Assembly: GCF_043641665.1 (NCBI RefSeq)
Contig: NC_092200.1
Location: forward strand, 19,861,423-19,925,422
Direction: 5' to 3'
Length of the DNA: 64,000 nucleotides
Source of the DNA: Enoplosus armatus
Lineage: Eukaryota > Chordata > Actinopteri > Centrarchiformes > Enoplosidae
In this document: positions 1 through 11,345 of the stretch, piece by piece
Layout: each line of letters begins with the position of its first letter
How positions within the stretch are numbered: the stretch's first letter is position 1
Program-made: the position numbers and the translations under genes
Notes under the pieces: model-generated
What the model was told of the DNA's origin: nothing
Database searches by the model: none
Seen by the model: the letters and a program-made list of their open reading frames with translations, nothing else

Positions 1-734
1 GTTAGTAATGACATCTTTACCCCTAATGTCCACTGAATGTGCTGCGTCTTCAGAAGCAGAGCATCTTCAGCAGCCACATTTCCAATATCTATAATAATAT
101 TTTTTTTTTGTATCTTACAAGCATTCTGAATGCACATTTGCTGCTCACTTATGATCAATATAGCATCTACTTTGTGACTGTACTTTAATTACTGGTTGCA
201 GCATGCCCTCTGATCTGATCATTTTGTGGGTATCTCCTATATAGTTTCACAGACTTTAGAGGAAATGTGACTTACACAAAAGAACTGAACAGAAAGTCTT
301 GGTGTTCAGTATGTAAGCAAAGACTAAGTCAAGGACTAATGGAATGCACTGAATACTAATTTCAAGTAAACTGCCAATAAATAAAAGGCATTTATATACA
401 TTCACAAGTGAATTTCAGGCTTCTGAGACACCCCAGCTAAAATGGACTCAGTTGTAAAGTGAAGAGAGCAGAGAAAAGAGCCTTGAGTGGGTTACCCTAA
501 ACCGGCTCACAAATCCAGTCAGTGGGCATTGGCACGCTGGCTGGAATGGCAGCAGATCATCTCAGGAAACAGTGGAAATTGGGGGGGGGGGTTATACTGC
601 AGAAAGGAGGCCAGGGTAGATGATTGAGTGTCCAAAGCAAAAGACTCTGACACCAGAGACAGGAGTTCACATATTACTGTAGGTTTAGACTGCTAAAATG
701 TGCGGTTTTGGTTAAATATAGAATAAGACTAAGA
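1..734. other. Intergenic sequence, no gene seen
   Basis: No coding frame, RNA gene or element end was recognised here. The only notable feature is a run of ten G near 581-590. Confidence 0.5.
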
Positions 735-1385
735 ATCTACAGCCATGCTAGTGGCTCTGTGAGGCTGTACTCAATGCTAACATCAGCATGATAACATGCT
801 CTCAATGACGATGTTTACAATCTAATGCCTGGCAGGTATGTTTACCACGCTCACCGTCATAAGTGTAGTGTGTTAGCATGCTAACATTTGCTATTTATCT
901 CAAAACAACTACAGCTGAGGCTAATGGGAATGTCATTAGTTTTGCAGGAATTTGCTCATAAAGCAAAGTATTCAATTTTTGACCCGATGGTGACACTAGA
1001 TGAAAAGTCAGAAGTTATTACAATTCATCCTGAGGGAGACGTGAATGTCTAAACCAAATGGCAACCCATCCCACAGTTGTTGAGATGGTTCACTTCAAAC
1101 CACAAATGTCAACCTTACGGTGGTGCCAGAGGAAAAGTTGGGGGATCGCCAAAGTCATTAGGAAGGCGTCGTTAGGGACCACGAAAGTCTGTACAAAACT
1201 TTGTGTTAATCCATCTAGTAGATTTTGAGTTATTTCACTGGATAAGTGAAAATTTTGACCTGCTTCTGGCGCTAGAGGAAAAGTCCGAAGGATTCATCCT
1301 CTAGGGATGATGAAGGTCTGGAAATCTATCAGCAGATAGTTGTTGAGATATTTCAGTTTGGCTGACCGGCAGATTAACATCTCTC
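735..1385. mobile_element. Interspersed repeat with internal tandem blocks (MITE-like)
   Basis: The left end reads AGCCATGCTAGTGGCTCTG, followed by a stretch rich in ATGCTAACA-type words. Three diverged blocks then repeat the order 'gcgctagaggaaaag', 'attcatcct' and 'gaatgtct' at roughly 965-1065, 1095-1210 and 1245-1350. Parts of the same family recur at 25800-25945 and 32820-32948; the latter ends in GTGCCACTAGTATGGCT, the inverted form of the left end here. This suggests a non-autonomous DNA element with inverted ends. The right end of this copy is decayed and no clear target duplication was found. No coding capacity was seen. Class assignment is inference. Confidence 0.6.
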
Positions 1386-2689
1386 CCAGACTCACCCACA
1401 CTACTAGCCCCACTAGTCACACTAGTCTTGTGCTTCAAGTCAGCATTTGACACGACCTTTTCCAAACCTTAAGCGCTTTGAGTTGCCTAAACCATAAATT
1501 GTCCGTCATGCTTTAGTTGCCAGAATAATGTTTTGTGGGGAAAATACACAAAATACATTGACAGTAAATTTGCAGAAATGTTCAATATGAAAACTTCCTT
1601 GTAAAACATGTAATCCATTACATTTCCGACAACGGCTTTGCTAATGGAAATTAGTTACGAATGTACATTATAGGAGGCAGGCCTGAGTCCCATTTGGTGT
1701 CACGTGGTTTCATTTTTTAGTCACCACCTCGTCCTTAAGTGGTCAAAGCTGTCAGTGTTATGGTGCAATTAATTTTTACTGCACCACATTCTTATGAAAA
1801 TACCTTGAAATAAACAACTCTCTTCCTTGGGGATATTGAAAGGCAAGACATCAAAGGAGTGTGATGCACTGAAGGTGAGCACACTCCTCGCATTAAATAA
1901 TACAGCTATAAAGATCAAAATTTAATGCATCTCCTACTCATCAAGACTCATTTGTGATTTAAAGCACTTCTAAAGGAATAAAAGCAGCCTAATTTCAGAA
2001 TGAAGATCTTGCCCAGATCGCCTGAAAGAAGAGTGAGAGTAGGTTTGAACTGTTTGTGGCAGAACAAAGGTAAGATATTCCGAGTCTATTTTAATGTCTC
2101 TTTGAAAAAAATTAAGCCTATCAAATATGGGGGTTTATTGATGCAGAACTTTTTGCCCTCTAAATCAGTGCTTATTTCATCTTACATAAAGGAGTTCTCT
2201 CCCCCTGTACCGGCTCTGCTCACTTCTTAGGGGGAATTTAACAAGTATATCAAACACATGAAACTCATCATCTCAACAGTTTCAGCCATGCTAATGCTGT
2301 AATCCAATTAGCAAAGTCATGTTTGTAGATTATGAGCTCTCACTCTAGAACCAAAACCACATGAGCCTGAAAGTACACACACCATGAAGAGAACATAAAG
2401 ATAGTATCAACATTCTCATAATGTGATATTTGGCCCCACTAGTGTGTCCCTATAAAACACTGTGGGGATGTTTAATTATTCACGCCATGCTCTAGTGTTG
2501 TCTTTTGGGCTAATCTTCAGGTTAAAAACCAGTTCTTATAGACACAGGGAGCGGTACAGACACTGTATTATACCGCACAAGTGGCAGCTATGGACACTAA
2601 ACTCATTGAGTTCGTTCTGGTCTTTCTGCTGGTTTCTGCATTGTTTATAACTGCATCCAGGGATTAGTTAATAGCGCTCTGTAATGCTG
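1386..2689. other. Intergenic sequence, no gene seen
   Basis: Only short chance frames occur (for example 2000-2230 and 2462-2650). They lack recognisable domains and repeats. Confidence 0.5.
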
Positions 2690-3965
2690 CGATGCTACCC
2701 GGGAAGAGGCTGGATGTCCCCCGTACGCAGAGGGGGAAGTGATGGGGAAGCCATGCTGGGGCTTGAGGAGGAGACCCAGCCCGACCTTCCCTCAATCATC
2801 ATGGGGAATGGGAGATCCCCAAAAAGATCCACGACTTAACGGTGCCGACCCGGGAACCAGAGGGAATACAGAGAGTTTAGCGTTATGCTGTTGACGGAGA
2901 CATGGCTAACCGCACTAACTCTGGTATGCTACGTTGGGCGGTTTCCCAATGATGCCTGCGGACTGGACAAAGGAGAGTGGTAAGAGGAAAGGAGGAGGGC
3001 TGGCAGTGTCTGCTCATGATAGATGGTGTAACTCTGGATGGAGTAAATGAGATTGTCCATAATTAAATAGTTTTGGTTTTCATTGTTTTAATTGACTTGG
3101 CCTGTAATGATCGGCTGCTCCCACCAATTTCTAGTGCCATGAAATTACGCACATGTAGCCAATGTTAATTGGTAGCCTATTAACAGGCATGCAGGATATA
3201 TAAAATATTCGGATTTACCTCCAAGCAGGTGTTAAGATGGTATATCTAGCCATGCTGGAAGATATTGTAGCCCAAGCCTGGCCTTACCATGGTCACTCCA
3301 CTGCTTTTCTGGTTTCCACCTCAGACACTATTGTTTCAACTTCTTCAGACGTGAAATCCTTGCTTTTTTATATTCCCCCATGTGCTGGCGCTGACGTGGC
3401 CCGTGATGTTGTGCGCTCAGTTACAATCAGGCTGCAGACACAGCACCCGCATGCCCTCCTTCTTATTTCTGGTGACATTAATGACGACTCTCCGTCCTCC
3501 ACTCGGCCCATACTCACTCAATACGTGCCACACCAGAGACAATAAAACACTGGATTTGTTTTATGCCAACACCATGGATATAACTATATATAATTCATCA
3601 CCCCTCCCTTCCCTGGGAAGATCTGATCACAATCTGGTGCACCTCCTGCCTGTGTGCAAACCTCTTGTACACTGTCAACTTGTACAACTGTCACTCACGC
3701 GGTGAAAAGATGGTCCGGCGAGGCTGACGAGGCTTTGAAGGACGGTTTTGTTGCAGCTGTGTGGGAAGTACTTGGTGATCCTCATGGGGAGGACATTGAC
3801 AGTCTCACACACTGTACGGATTATATCAACTTCTGGGTGGAGAATGCCATACCCACCAGGACTGTATGGTGTTTTTCCCAACTACAAACCCTGGATTACT
3901 CCTGACATAAAGGCTCTCCTTGGGGAAAAAAAGAGGGCCTTGGAGAAAGTAATTTCAGCTCAACT
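2690..3965 (+). pseudogene. Jockey-like LINE remnant, 5' part with endonuclease domain
   Basis: Broken reading frames on the plus strand read as the APE-type endonuclease of a jockey-like non-LTR retrotransposon. In order: a decayed amino end with LLTETWLT near 2890-2910, YIPPCAGADVARDVV near 3370-3415, a GDIND motif (degenerate GDFN) near 3472, KTLDLFYANTMD near 3545-3580, and the endonuclease signature RSDHNLVHLLP near 3620-3650. The linker NKPWITPDIKALL follows near 3885-3915 after a frame change. Many frameshifts and stops show the copy is dead. The order of motifs matches the better-preserved LINE at 21.2 kb, but the sequence differs, so it is a separate subfamily. The frame breaks off at about 3955, where an L2-like LINE begins, and resumes at about 5329. 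Confidence 0.75.
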
Positions 3966-5328
3966 GATATCTTGAATGAATAATAGTGTTTTTAACAGTT
4001 TCCAGCCTGGTTTTAGAGCGCTTCATAGCACCGAGACAGCTCTCTATTATTATAGAGACGGCATTATGTCACTAATGACATAATGCTGAATGCAGACAGA
4101 GGTGACAGCTCGATTTTAGTTCTTTTAGATTTAAGTGCCGCCGTTGATACAGTCGATCATGGTGTCCTCTTACACCGTTTGGGTAGGCACCAACGGCTCG
4201 GCCCTCACTTTATTACGCTCATACCTCTCCAACAGAACTTTTTCTGTCGCTCTAGGTAACTCCACCTCCTCAACGGCTCCGTTGAGTTGTGGTGTCCCTC
4301 AAGGCTCGGTGCTTGGCCCCCTTCTGTTTTCTTTATATATGCTGCCTCTTGGCCAGATTATTCAAAATCATGATCGTGCCTTACCATTTTTATACTGACG
4401 ACACTCAGTGATTCATGCCATTAAAGCCCACAGATCCCAGCAGCCTAGCAAATCTTACAACTTGTCCCTCTGATATTAAATCCTTGATGTCCCAAAATGT
4501 TCTTAAAGTCAATGATGATAAGTCTGAGGTCATTCTAAATTCATCCCAAATTCCATCAGCTACTCAGGTGCCATTCTTGGCAGTCAAACAATAATGTCAA
4601 GTAATATTAAGCAATCTGCCAGGATTCTTGGGGTGACATTTGATGCTAACCTCCGCTTTGACGATCAAGTCAAAGATGTTGTTCAGTCCTGTTTCTTCCA
4701 GCTCCAGACTATCTCCAATATTTGGTCATTTTTATATTGCTCATCTACAAAAGGTTGTTCATGCTTTTATCTATTCTTGGCTTGATTACTGCAATGCACT
4801 TTACTCTGGTATCAGCCAGGGCTCCCTCCATCGTCTTCAGTTGGTACAAAATGCTGCTGCTCGTCTCATTACTGGGACTAAAAGGCATGATCACATTACC
4901 CCTGTGCTTGCTTCCCTACGCTGGCTCCCTGTTAGATTTTGAATTGATTTTACATTTTTATTGCTCACTTTCAAGGCCTTAAACGGCCTTGCTCCTAAAT
5001 ACATCTGATTTATTGACCTGGTATGTGCCCTCTCGACCACTAAGATCCGCGGATGGAGCCCTGCCGTTAACTCCAAGATCATGATTCGTGACTAAGGGTG
5101 ATCGAGCTTTTGCTACCAGAGGTCCTAAACGATGGAACTCTCTGCCTACAGAACTCAGACACTAAGACCCTAGCTTCTTTTAAATCTCTTTCATCTTTTT
5201 TTTTTGTCCTTACTTCCTTTGTGCTCATTTCCTTTTTATCTGCCTTGTCTGGTTTTATTTCCTTTTGTAAAGCACTTTGTAACATTGTTATAAAAAAAAA
5301 AGTGCTGTATAAATAAAGTTTGTTATTG
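3960..5328 (+). mobile_element. Decayed L2-like LINE inserted in another LINE
   Basis: Plus-strand fragments line up in order with the reverse transcriptase and carboxyl end of the L2 protein at 8.7-11.3 kb: QPGFRALHSTETAL (about 4003-4044), a decayed [12 protein letters not shown] equivalent (about 4125), [20 protein letters not shown] (about 4290-4350), a TDDTQ remnant of the YADD box (about 4393), WLDYCNALYSGISQGSLHRL (about 4780-4838) and ITPVLASLRWLPV (about 4895-4935). The 3' end reads GTGCTGTATAAATAAAG, a typical LINE tail. Stops and frameshifts are frequent. The copy is 5'-truncated, lacking the endonuclease. It lies between two halves of the jockey-like LINE in the same orientation. 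Possible short target duplication GAAAG/GAAG at the junctions, uncertain. Confidence 0.75.
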
Positions 5329-5480
5329 AAGTCAGGAAACAAGGAGGAGCTGAAGAATGTACAGAAGGAGCTGAGGAAGAGGATTAGGGAGGGAAAAAAA
5401 CAGCTAAAGGAGGAAAATGGAGGATCAGCTGCAGCAGAACAATATCAGCAGAGTATGGAGGGGCCTTGAAATGTCTAGAT
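5329..5480 (+). pseudogene. Jockey-like LINE remnant, continuation after insertion
   Basis: Reading SGNKEELKNVQKELRKRI then REGKKQLKEE and a QQNNISRVWRGLE-like stretch, this segment is the charged linker that follows the KPWITPDIKALL region in jockey-like LINEs. It corresponds to the AFKSGNRAEFKEAKYKFSKA region of the LINE at 21.2 kb. It therefore resumes the element interrupted at about 3960, supporting nested insertion rather than two neighbouring fragments. Similarity is lost beyond about 5480. Confidence 0.65.
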
Positions 5481-8003
5481 GGTAACCCTGGAAACTCCCG
5501 CGAGATTTGTCCCCGTTGTTTTACAAACACAGCTTTCACCCAGGAGACTGCTGTTCGCTGTGAAACCACGTCGATAAATAAACGTTGACTTTAACCCAAT
5601 CCGTGATCTTTTCCTAAACCTAACCAAACATCCTCCCTACATAGACTTTGTTGCTCTTTATACTACTTCAAGATTAATGAATATACTACATCATAATTCA
5701 GACACAGACATTATTACAGTACAGCAACAATATTTAATAATAATTAAATAGTTAAGAAAAAGTTAATAAGTCCCCTCCTTTTATAAGCAACCTAATGTGG
5801 AAAGAGCACCACCCCTGAATTGCAAAGTTGAAGGTAGCTCCAGTTACAAGTTACAGTTGTCAAAAATAACTCAAGTATTTCCTTTATCTTTATTCTGTCC
5901 TTACATTGTGTTACAGGAATATGTTCTTGAAAATATTCTTCGTTTTCTAACATCTTAGTCTCCGAGCTTGCTTTAGGATGAGGAATGCTATGTGTTCTGC
6001 CTTCGCTGCCTTATTGCTATTAACAGGCAATCAGACGTGTCGCAAGACAAATAAAGCAGCTGAGACAAGGTCTTCAAGAATCCCCAATGTGGGGCCTTGC
6101 TTCTTACAAAACAGGGAGCAGGACATTTCTGCCCTGAAGTCAATTTTAATTACTCTGTTCTTGTAATGTTGTTTTCTTAGTATGCTTTTGTAAATATTAC
6201 TATTATATAAGTGACTTAGCTGTTTAAATATTCGGTATAAACTTTGCGTGTTTGTATTTGTCATGTAGCTGTTTAGATTAGATTTGTTTTGATGATTTGA
6301 TTTGTTGTTGCCATTTATTTAATCAATTTCAATCTAGTCCATAGCAACACTAACTGAATTGACCAATCTGGTCAAATTCTGGACCGGATGGGAGTCTTTC
6401 CATGGAGGTAGTTGTGCCCCCCCCGAGCCGAAGAGCAAGTGGGAACCGGAACAGGAGTCGTTCATGGCTTGGTTCGCTGGTGGTCGGTGAATGAAATCAT
6501 CAGTATGTATGTGCACTTGCCAGACACCATTTGATCTTGTACTAAAAGATGCTGCTGTAACTTTTAAGACTGTTGGCTGTCAAAACTGTTGAGTTGAAAA
6601 TGTGAATGTTTAAAGGGTTGTTGGCTGAGTTGTTGCGCTTGCAAAACTGAACGGAACTGTCACTTGAGAGGGAGGACTTCACACAGATTCTCCAGGACAT
6701 GCAGAGTCCCTGCCCTCCTTATGCTACCGAATGAACACACCTGATTAAGTGATATATGCATGTTTTTGACCTAAGTTTGACATATCTGAAGTTTTAAAAT
6801 AGTCCTTGTAAATTATCTCTGCACTCAAAGAAACCATTCAAGCACGAGTCAAAAGACTGTACTGGTTATATTTTGTTTCAGACTGAAGGGGGTGCAAGCC
6901 CTTTGCAGTGTTACGAAACGTCTGTCCATCTCAGCTTTCACATAAAAATGTGGTGCGCGTGAAGTCATGTCAAGTTTTCTGGCTCAAGGTTGACACACTC
7001 CATTTTTAAGCCAGCGTTAGCTAGTGTGACAAACTGTTGGCGCTGTAGTCCTCTAGATAGAAATCAATTCACAGGCTCTTATAGGCAACCAAGAAAGTCG
7101 GGGGGAAGGTCTTATTGTTTAAGTTATGTTACTCTCACACATGGCAATAAAAAATTATTAATACATGTAAAAAAAAAATTTTTTTTAAATGGTTACTTCA
7201 AGTTTTCCACAATAGACTTAATAAATAACTCACATGAATAAATACATTCCCACAGTACTTATAATTGTTGTACGAGCCCCCCCGGGGAATTCTTTTGCCT
7301 GAACACCCTGGGAGAAGGAGAGCAGACAGAGGTAAGTTTTGCAACACAACGTGCATCCAATAGACTAGTTTCTATTAAGTTTAGCGAGAATCTATCTATC
7401 TTTATCTTTCACAAACAATTATTTTACTACGACTGACTCATATATCAATGTGCATTAATTTGCTTGTTCACAGGCGAACGACGAGGTGGAGCGGCCCAGC
7501 GTCCCCGCTGTGAAACACCCGACTCGAGTGCACTGCGATATATAATGTATGTAATGTATTCTTACCATACATGCAAATATGTTTTACCAGCTATCATTTC
7601 CGTCTAGTGATATCATCCACAATTAATAATAGCTCTAGTAATGGCGACCCGTCATTACACTGAGGAAGCCCTCTTCTTCAAGGTAGTGGAGAACATCACA
7701 TTAGATGCTTGTTACAGCTGCCCACAGGTCTCTTCACAGCAGCTCAATCTTGGAAAATTAGACTATCAGACTAAATACTATTTTAATTTTTTTTAAATGT
7801 GCTTCCCCTCAACTTCTCACATCCCCAAATAAACAATTACCGACGTCATTATTATTTTTTTAAAATAAGGTTATTATGCAGAACAAGTGCACAAAAATTT
7901 ATTTTTTTGCAAAATATAGTCCAACTGATTTAATGTTTAAAAACGCCAAAAACCACGGCGGTTAAAACTTTGAACCTGAATCAGGTACAGTATGGCTTTG
8001 TTA
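5481..8003. other. Intergenic sequence, no gene seen
   Basis: AT-rich sequence with short chance frames only. There are small A/T homopolymers near 7168-7187. No tRNA, transposon end or conserved protein word was recognised. Confidence 0.5.
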
Positions 8004-8046
8004 TTCAATTCAATTTCAATTCAATTCAATTCAATTCAATTTATTT
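8004..8046 (-). repeat. L2 3' tail, AATTC/GAATT tandem repeat
   Basis: About eight imperfect units of TTCAA on the plus strand (TTGAA on the element strand), directly followed by ATTTATTTATATAGCGCC. Such short tandem tails mark the 3' ends of L2/CR1-group LINEs. Confidence 0.8.
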
Positions 8047-8270
8047 ATTTATATAGCGCCACATCACAACAAAGTCATCTCATGACACTTTACAAAATAG
8101 AGCAGGTCTAGACCGACTCTTTATAATGTTATTACAGAGACCCAACAGTTCCCACCATGAGCAAGCACTTTGGCGACAGTGGCAAGGAAAAACTTCCTTT
8201 TAAGAGGCAGAAACCTTGAGCAGAACCAGACTCTAGGTGGGCGGTCATCTGCTTTGACCGGTTGGGTTTT

Positions 8271-8273
8271 AGG

Positions 8274-8305
<32 letters not shown>

Positions 8306-8350
8306 CAGAGAGATAGACATAGAGACACAGATAGACAGACAGACAGACAG
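8271..8350. repeat. GA / GACA microsatellite in L2 3' UTR
   Basis: About eleven GA units, then GACAGA and ATAGACAG-type units. It interrupts otherwise typical L2 3' UTR sequence. Confidence 0.85.
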
Positions 8351-8725
8351 ATAGGTAGGCAAAGATGTATGGCAGCACTAACAGTAGAAATAGCTGTAAT
8401 ATTAGCTGAGATTAATAATAGGAGCTTTAATAGTGACAGAACTACGACTAAACATAATAACTGTAGTGATGAGAGTCAGGCAGGCCCATGGCGGCAGCAG
8501 CACCCAGGCGTACCAGGACCACGATCCACAGCGACCTACGAGTCGACAAAGCACAAAGAAACTCCGGGGAAGAAATAAAGTTAGTAACATGCATTGGACT
8601 GTGATGAATGTGCAAAGATGAAGAGGGAGAGGAGGAAAGCTCAGTGCATCATGGGAAGTCCCCCGGCAGTGTAGGCCTATAGCAGCATAACTAGGGGGCT
8701 GGTCCAGGCAGGCCTGAGCCAGCCC

Positions 8726-11329
8726 TTAACTATAAGCGTTATCAAAAAGCAAAGTTTTAAGCCTACTCTTAAAAGTAGAGAGTGTGTCTGCCTCCCGGAC
8801 CCAAACTGGGAGCCGATTCCACAGGAGAGGAGCTTGATAGCTGAAGGCTCTGGCTCCTGTTCTGTTTTTGGAGACTCTAGGAACCACAAGCAGCCCTGCA
8901 TTCTGGGAGCGGAGTGCTCTAGTGGGGTAATAAGGTACTATGAGCTCTTTAAGATATGATGGTGCCTGACCAGTAAGAGCTTTGTAGGTGAGGAGAAGGA
9001 TTTTAAACTCTATTCTAGATTTTACAGGGAGCCAGTGCAGAGAAGCTAATACAGGAGAAATATGATCTCTTTTCCTGGTTCCTGTCAGTACACGTGCTGC
9101 AGCATTCTGGATCAGCTGGAGAGTCCTCAGGGACTTATTGGGACAGCCTGATAATAAAGAATTGCAATAATCCAGCCTAGACGTGACAAATGCATGGACT
9201 AATTTTTCTGCATCTGGTTGAGACAGGATCTTCCTGATTTTTGCAATATTACGGAGGTGAAAAAAGGCAGTCCGTGAAGTTTGTTTTACGTGGGAGTTAA
9301 AGGACATGTCCTGATCAAAGACAACTCCGAGATTCCTCACGGTGGCGCTGGAGGCCAGGGCAATGCCATCTAGGGTAACAATATCCTTAGATATTGTATT
9401 TCTGAGGTGTTCAGGGCCAAGAACAATAACTTCTGTCTTGTCTGAGTTCAACATCAGATAATTACAGGTCATCCAGGTCTTTATGTCCTTAAGGCATGCT
9501 TGGAGGTTGGCTAACTGATGAGGTTCTTCTGGCTTGATCGATAAATATAGCTGGGTATCATCTGCATAGCAATGAAAATGTATGGAGTGTTTTCTAATAA
9601 TATCCCCTAAAGGAAGCATATATAAGGTGAATAGTATTGGTCCAAGCACAGAACCTTGTGGAACTCCATGACTGACTTTGGCGTACATGGAGGATTCATC
9701 GTTAACATGTACAAACTGAGATCGATCTGATAAATACGACTTAAACCAGCTTAGTGCGGTTCCTTTGATGCCAATTAAATGTTCCAGTCTCTGTAATAGG
9801 ATATGATGGTCAATGGTGTCGAATGCAGCACTAAGATCTAACAAAACAAGTATAGAGACCAGTCCTTTGTCTGATGCAGTGAGAAGGTCATTTGTAACTT
9901 TCACCAGTGCCGTCTCTGTGCTATGATGAGCTCTGAAACCTGACTGAAAGTCCTCAAGCAATCTATTGTCATGTAGAAAGTCACACAGCTGGTTGGCGAC
10001 TGCTTTCTCAAGGATCTTGGAGAGAAAGGGGAGGTTAGATATAGGTCTATAGTTGGCTAAAACCTCTGGATCAAGTGTGGTCTTTTTAAGAAGAGGTTTA
10101 ATTACAGCAACTTTAAAGGACTGTGGTACGTAGCCTGTTAATAAAGACAGATTGATCATGTCTAGTAAAGAAGTGCTGACTAAAGGTAAAACCTCTTTGA
10201 GCAGCCAGGTTGGGATGGGGTCTAAGAGACAAGTTGATGGCTTAGATGAAGAGATAGTTTTAGTAATTTGGTGAAGGTCAATGGGAGAAAAGCAATCTAA
10301 ATATACATCAGGTTTTACAGCTATTTCTGAGATTCCTGTGTTTGAAGGTAAGGTACCACCTGAAGACAGGAGGTGATCAATTCTGTCTCTAATAGTTAGA
10401 ATTTTATCATTAAAGAAGCTCATGAAGTCATTACTGCTGAGGCTTATAGGAATACATGGCTCAATAGAGCTGTGACTCTCTGTCAGCCTGGCTACAGTGC
10501 TGAAGAGAAACCTGGGGTTGTTCTTGTTCTCTTCTATTAATGTTGAGTAATAGGCTGCTCTGGCTTTACAGAGGGCCTTCCTATAAGTTCTAAGACTATC
10601 TTGCCAAATTAAACGTGATTCCTCTAGTTTGGTGGAGCGCCATTTCCTTTCAAGTTTCTGCACTGTTTGCTTTAATTTGCGGGTTTGGGTGTTATACCAT
10701 GGAGCTGACTTTCTTTGTTTTATTATCTTCTTTTTAAGAGGGGCAATAGAGTCAAGTGTCAATCGCATTGAGCCTGCAGCACTGTCAACAACCTTGTCTA
10801 TTTGAGAGGGACGAAGGTTAGCATAGGAGTCCTCAGTTGTATTGAGACATGGCATTGAATTTAATGCCGATGGAATCACTTCCTTAAATTTAGCTACAGC
10901 ACTATCAGATAGATATCTGGTGTAGACTTTTTTGCCTAATGGCGTGTAGTCCAGTAATAGGAATTCAAAAGTTATTAAATAATGGTCCGATAACAAAGGA
11001 TTCTGTGGAAAGACAGTTAGATGTTCAATTTCAAGTCCATATGTCAGAACCAGGTCGAGGGTGTGATTAAAACAGTGAGTGGGTTTCTGTACCCTCTGAC
11101 AGAAGCCAATCGAATCCAATAAAGAGGTAAATGCAGTACCAAGGCTATCCTTATCAACATCCACATGAATATTAAAATCCCCTACGATAATGACTTTGTC
11201 TGTTTTAAGGACTAAACCTGATAAAAACTCTGAGAATTCAGATAAGAATTCAGAGTATGGACCTGGAGCGCGATAGACTATAACGAATAAGACTGGCTGC
11301 AATGATAATAGTAATAGTAATCCTTCCAT
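8726..11329 (-). CDS. L2-type LINE endonuclease/reverse transcriptase, 867 aa, amino-truncated
   Basis: An open frame of 867 residues without a stop. Residues 1-120 are the carboxyl half of an APE-type endonuclease: [14 protein letters not shown] at 17-30, the GDFN box at 50-53 and SDHYLITF at 114-121. A basic linker with [12 protein letters not shown] lies at 209-220. The reverse transcriptase runs from about 400 to 660: [17 protein letters not shown] at 426-442, [13 protein letters not shown] with its metal-binding Asp near 504, [13 protein letters not shown] at 555-567, and the catalytic YADD at 588-591. The thumb and carboxyl region include [17 protein letters not shown] and [14 protein letters not shown]. 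The protein would nick target DNA and copy element RNA at the nick. The listed ATG is simply the first in the frame; the true start is missing with the amino half of the endonuclease, so activity is unlikely. The long intact frame suggests a recent insertion. Confidence 0.9.
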   Translation of the reverse strand: MEGLLLLLSLQPVLFVIVYRAPGPYSEFLSEFSEFLSGLVLKTDKVIIVGDFNIHVDVDKDSLGTAFTSLLDSIGFCQRVQKPTHCFNHTLDLVLTYGLEIEHLTVFPQNPLLSDHYLITFEFLLLDYTPLGKKVYTRYLSDSAVAKFKEVIPSALNSMPCLNTTEDSYANLRPSQIDKVVDSAAGSMRLTLDSIAPLKKKIIKQRKSAPWYNTQTRKLKQTVQKLERKWRSTKLEESRLIWQDSLRTYRKALCKARAAYYSTLIEENKNNPRFLFSTVARLTESHSSIEPCIPISLSSNDFMSFFNDKILTIRDRIDHLLSSGGTLPSNTGISEIAVKPDVYLDCFSPIDLHQITKTISSSKPSTCLLDPIPTWLLKEVLPLVSTSLLDMINLSLLTGYVPQSFKVAVIKPLLKKTTLDPEVLANYRPISNLPFLSKILEKAVANQLCDFLHDNRLLEDFQSGFRAHHSTETALVKVTNDLLTASDKGLVSILVLLDLSAAFDTIDHHILLQRLEHLIGIKGTALSWFKSYLSDRSQFVHVNDESSMYAKVSHGVPQGSVLGPILFTLYMLPLGDIIRKHSIHFHCYADDTQLYLSIKPEEPHQLANLQACLKDIKTWMTCNYLMLNSDKTEVIVLGPEHLRNTISKDIVTLDGIALASSATVRNLGVVFDQDMSFNSHVKQTSRTAFFHLRNIAKIRKILSQPDAEKLVHAFVTSRLDYCNSLLSGCPNKSLRTLQLIQNAAARVLTGTRKRDHISPVLASLHWLPVKSRIEFKILLLTYKALTGQAPSYLKELIVPYYPTRALRSQNAGLLVVPRVSKNRTGARAFSYQAPLLWNRLPVWVREADTLSTFKSRLKTLLFDNAYS

Positions 11330-11345
11330 CTCATTACATCAACCA

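Larger units (their letters stand above)
8004..11345 (-). mobile_element. L2-type LINE, 5'-truncated, with long intact frame
   Basis: A non-LTR retrotransposon lying on the minus strand. Its 3' end is at the left and is made of a repeated TTGAA/ATTGA tail (8004-8046), preceded by a 3' UTR that includes a GA/GACA microsatellite (8271-8350). The protein-coding part is at 8726-11329. Minus-strand sequence just upstream of the frame contains a TGA in frame and no recognisable endonuclease start, so the copy is probably truncated inside the endonuclease, as is usual for target-primed reverse transcription. The 3' UTR recurs as fragments at 34.9, 46.9 and 47.9 kb, and part of the frame plus UTR at 45.1 kb. 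Exact target duplications were not found. Confidence 0.85.

Noticed and set aside
8132..8378. Minus-strand frames encoding SLSLSLSL runs
   Set aside because: Products of the GA/GACA microsatellite in the L2 3' UTR.
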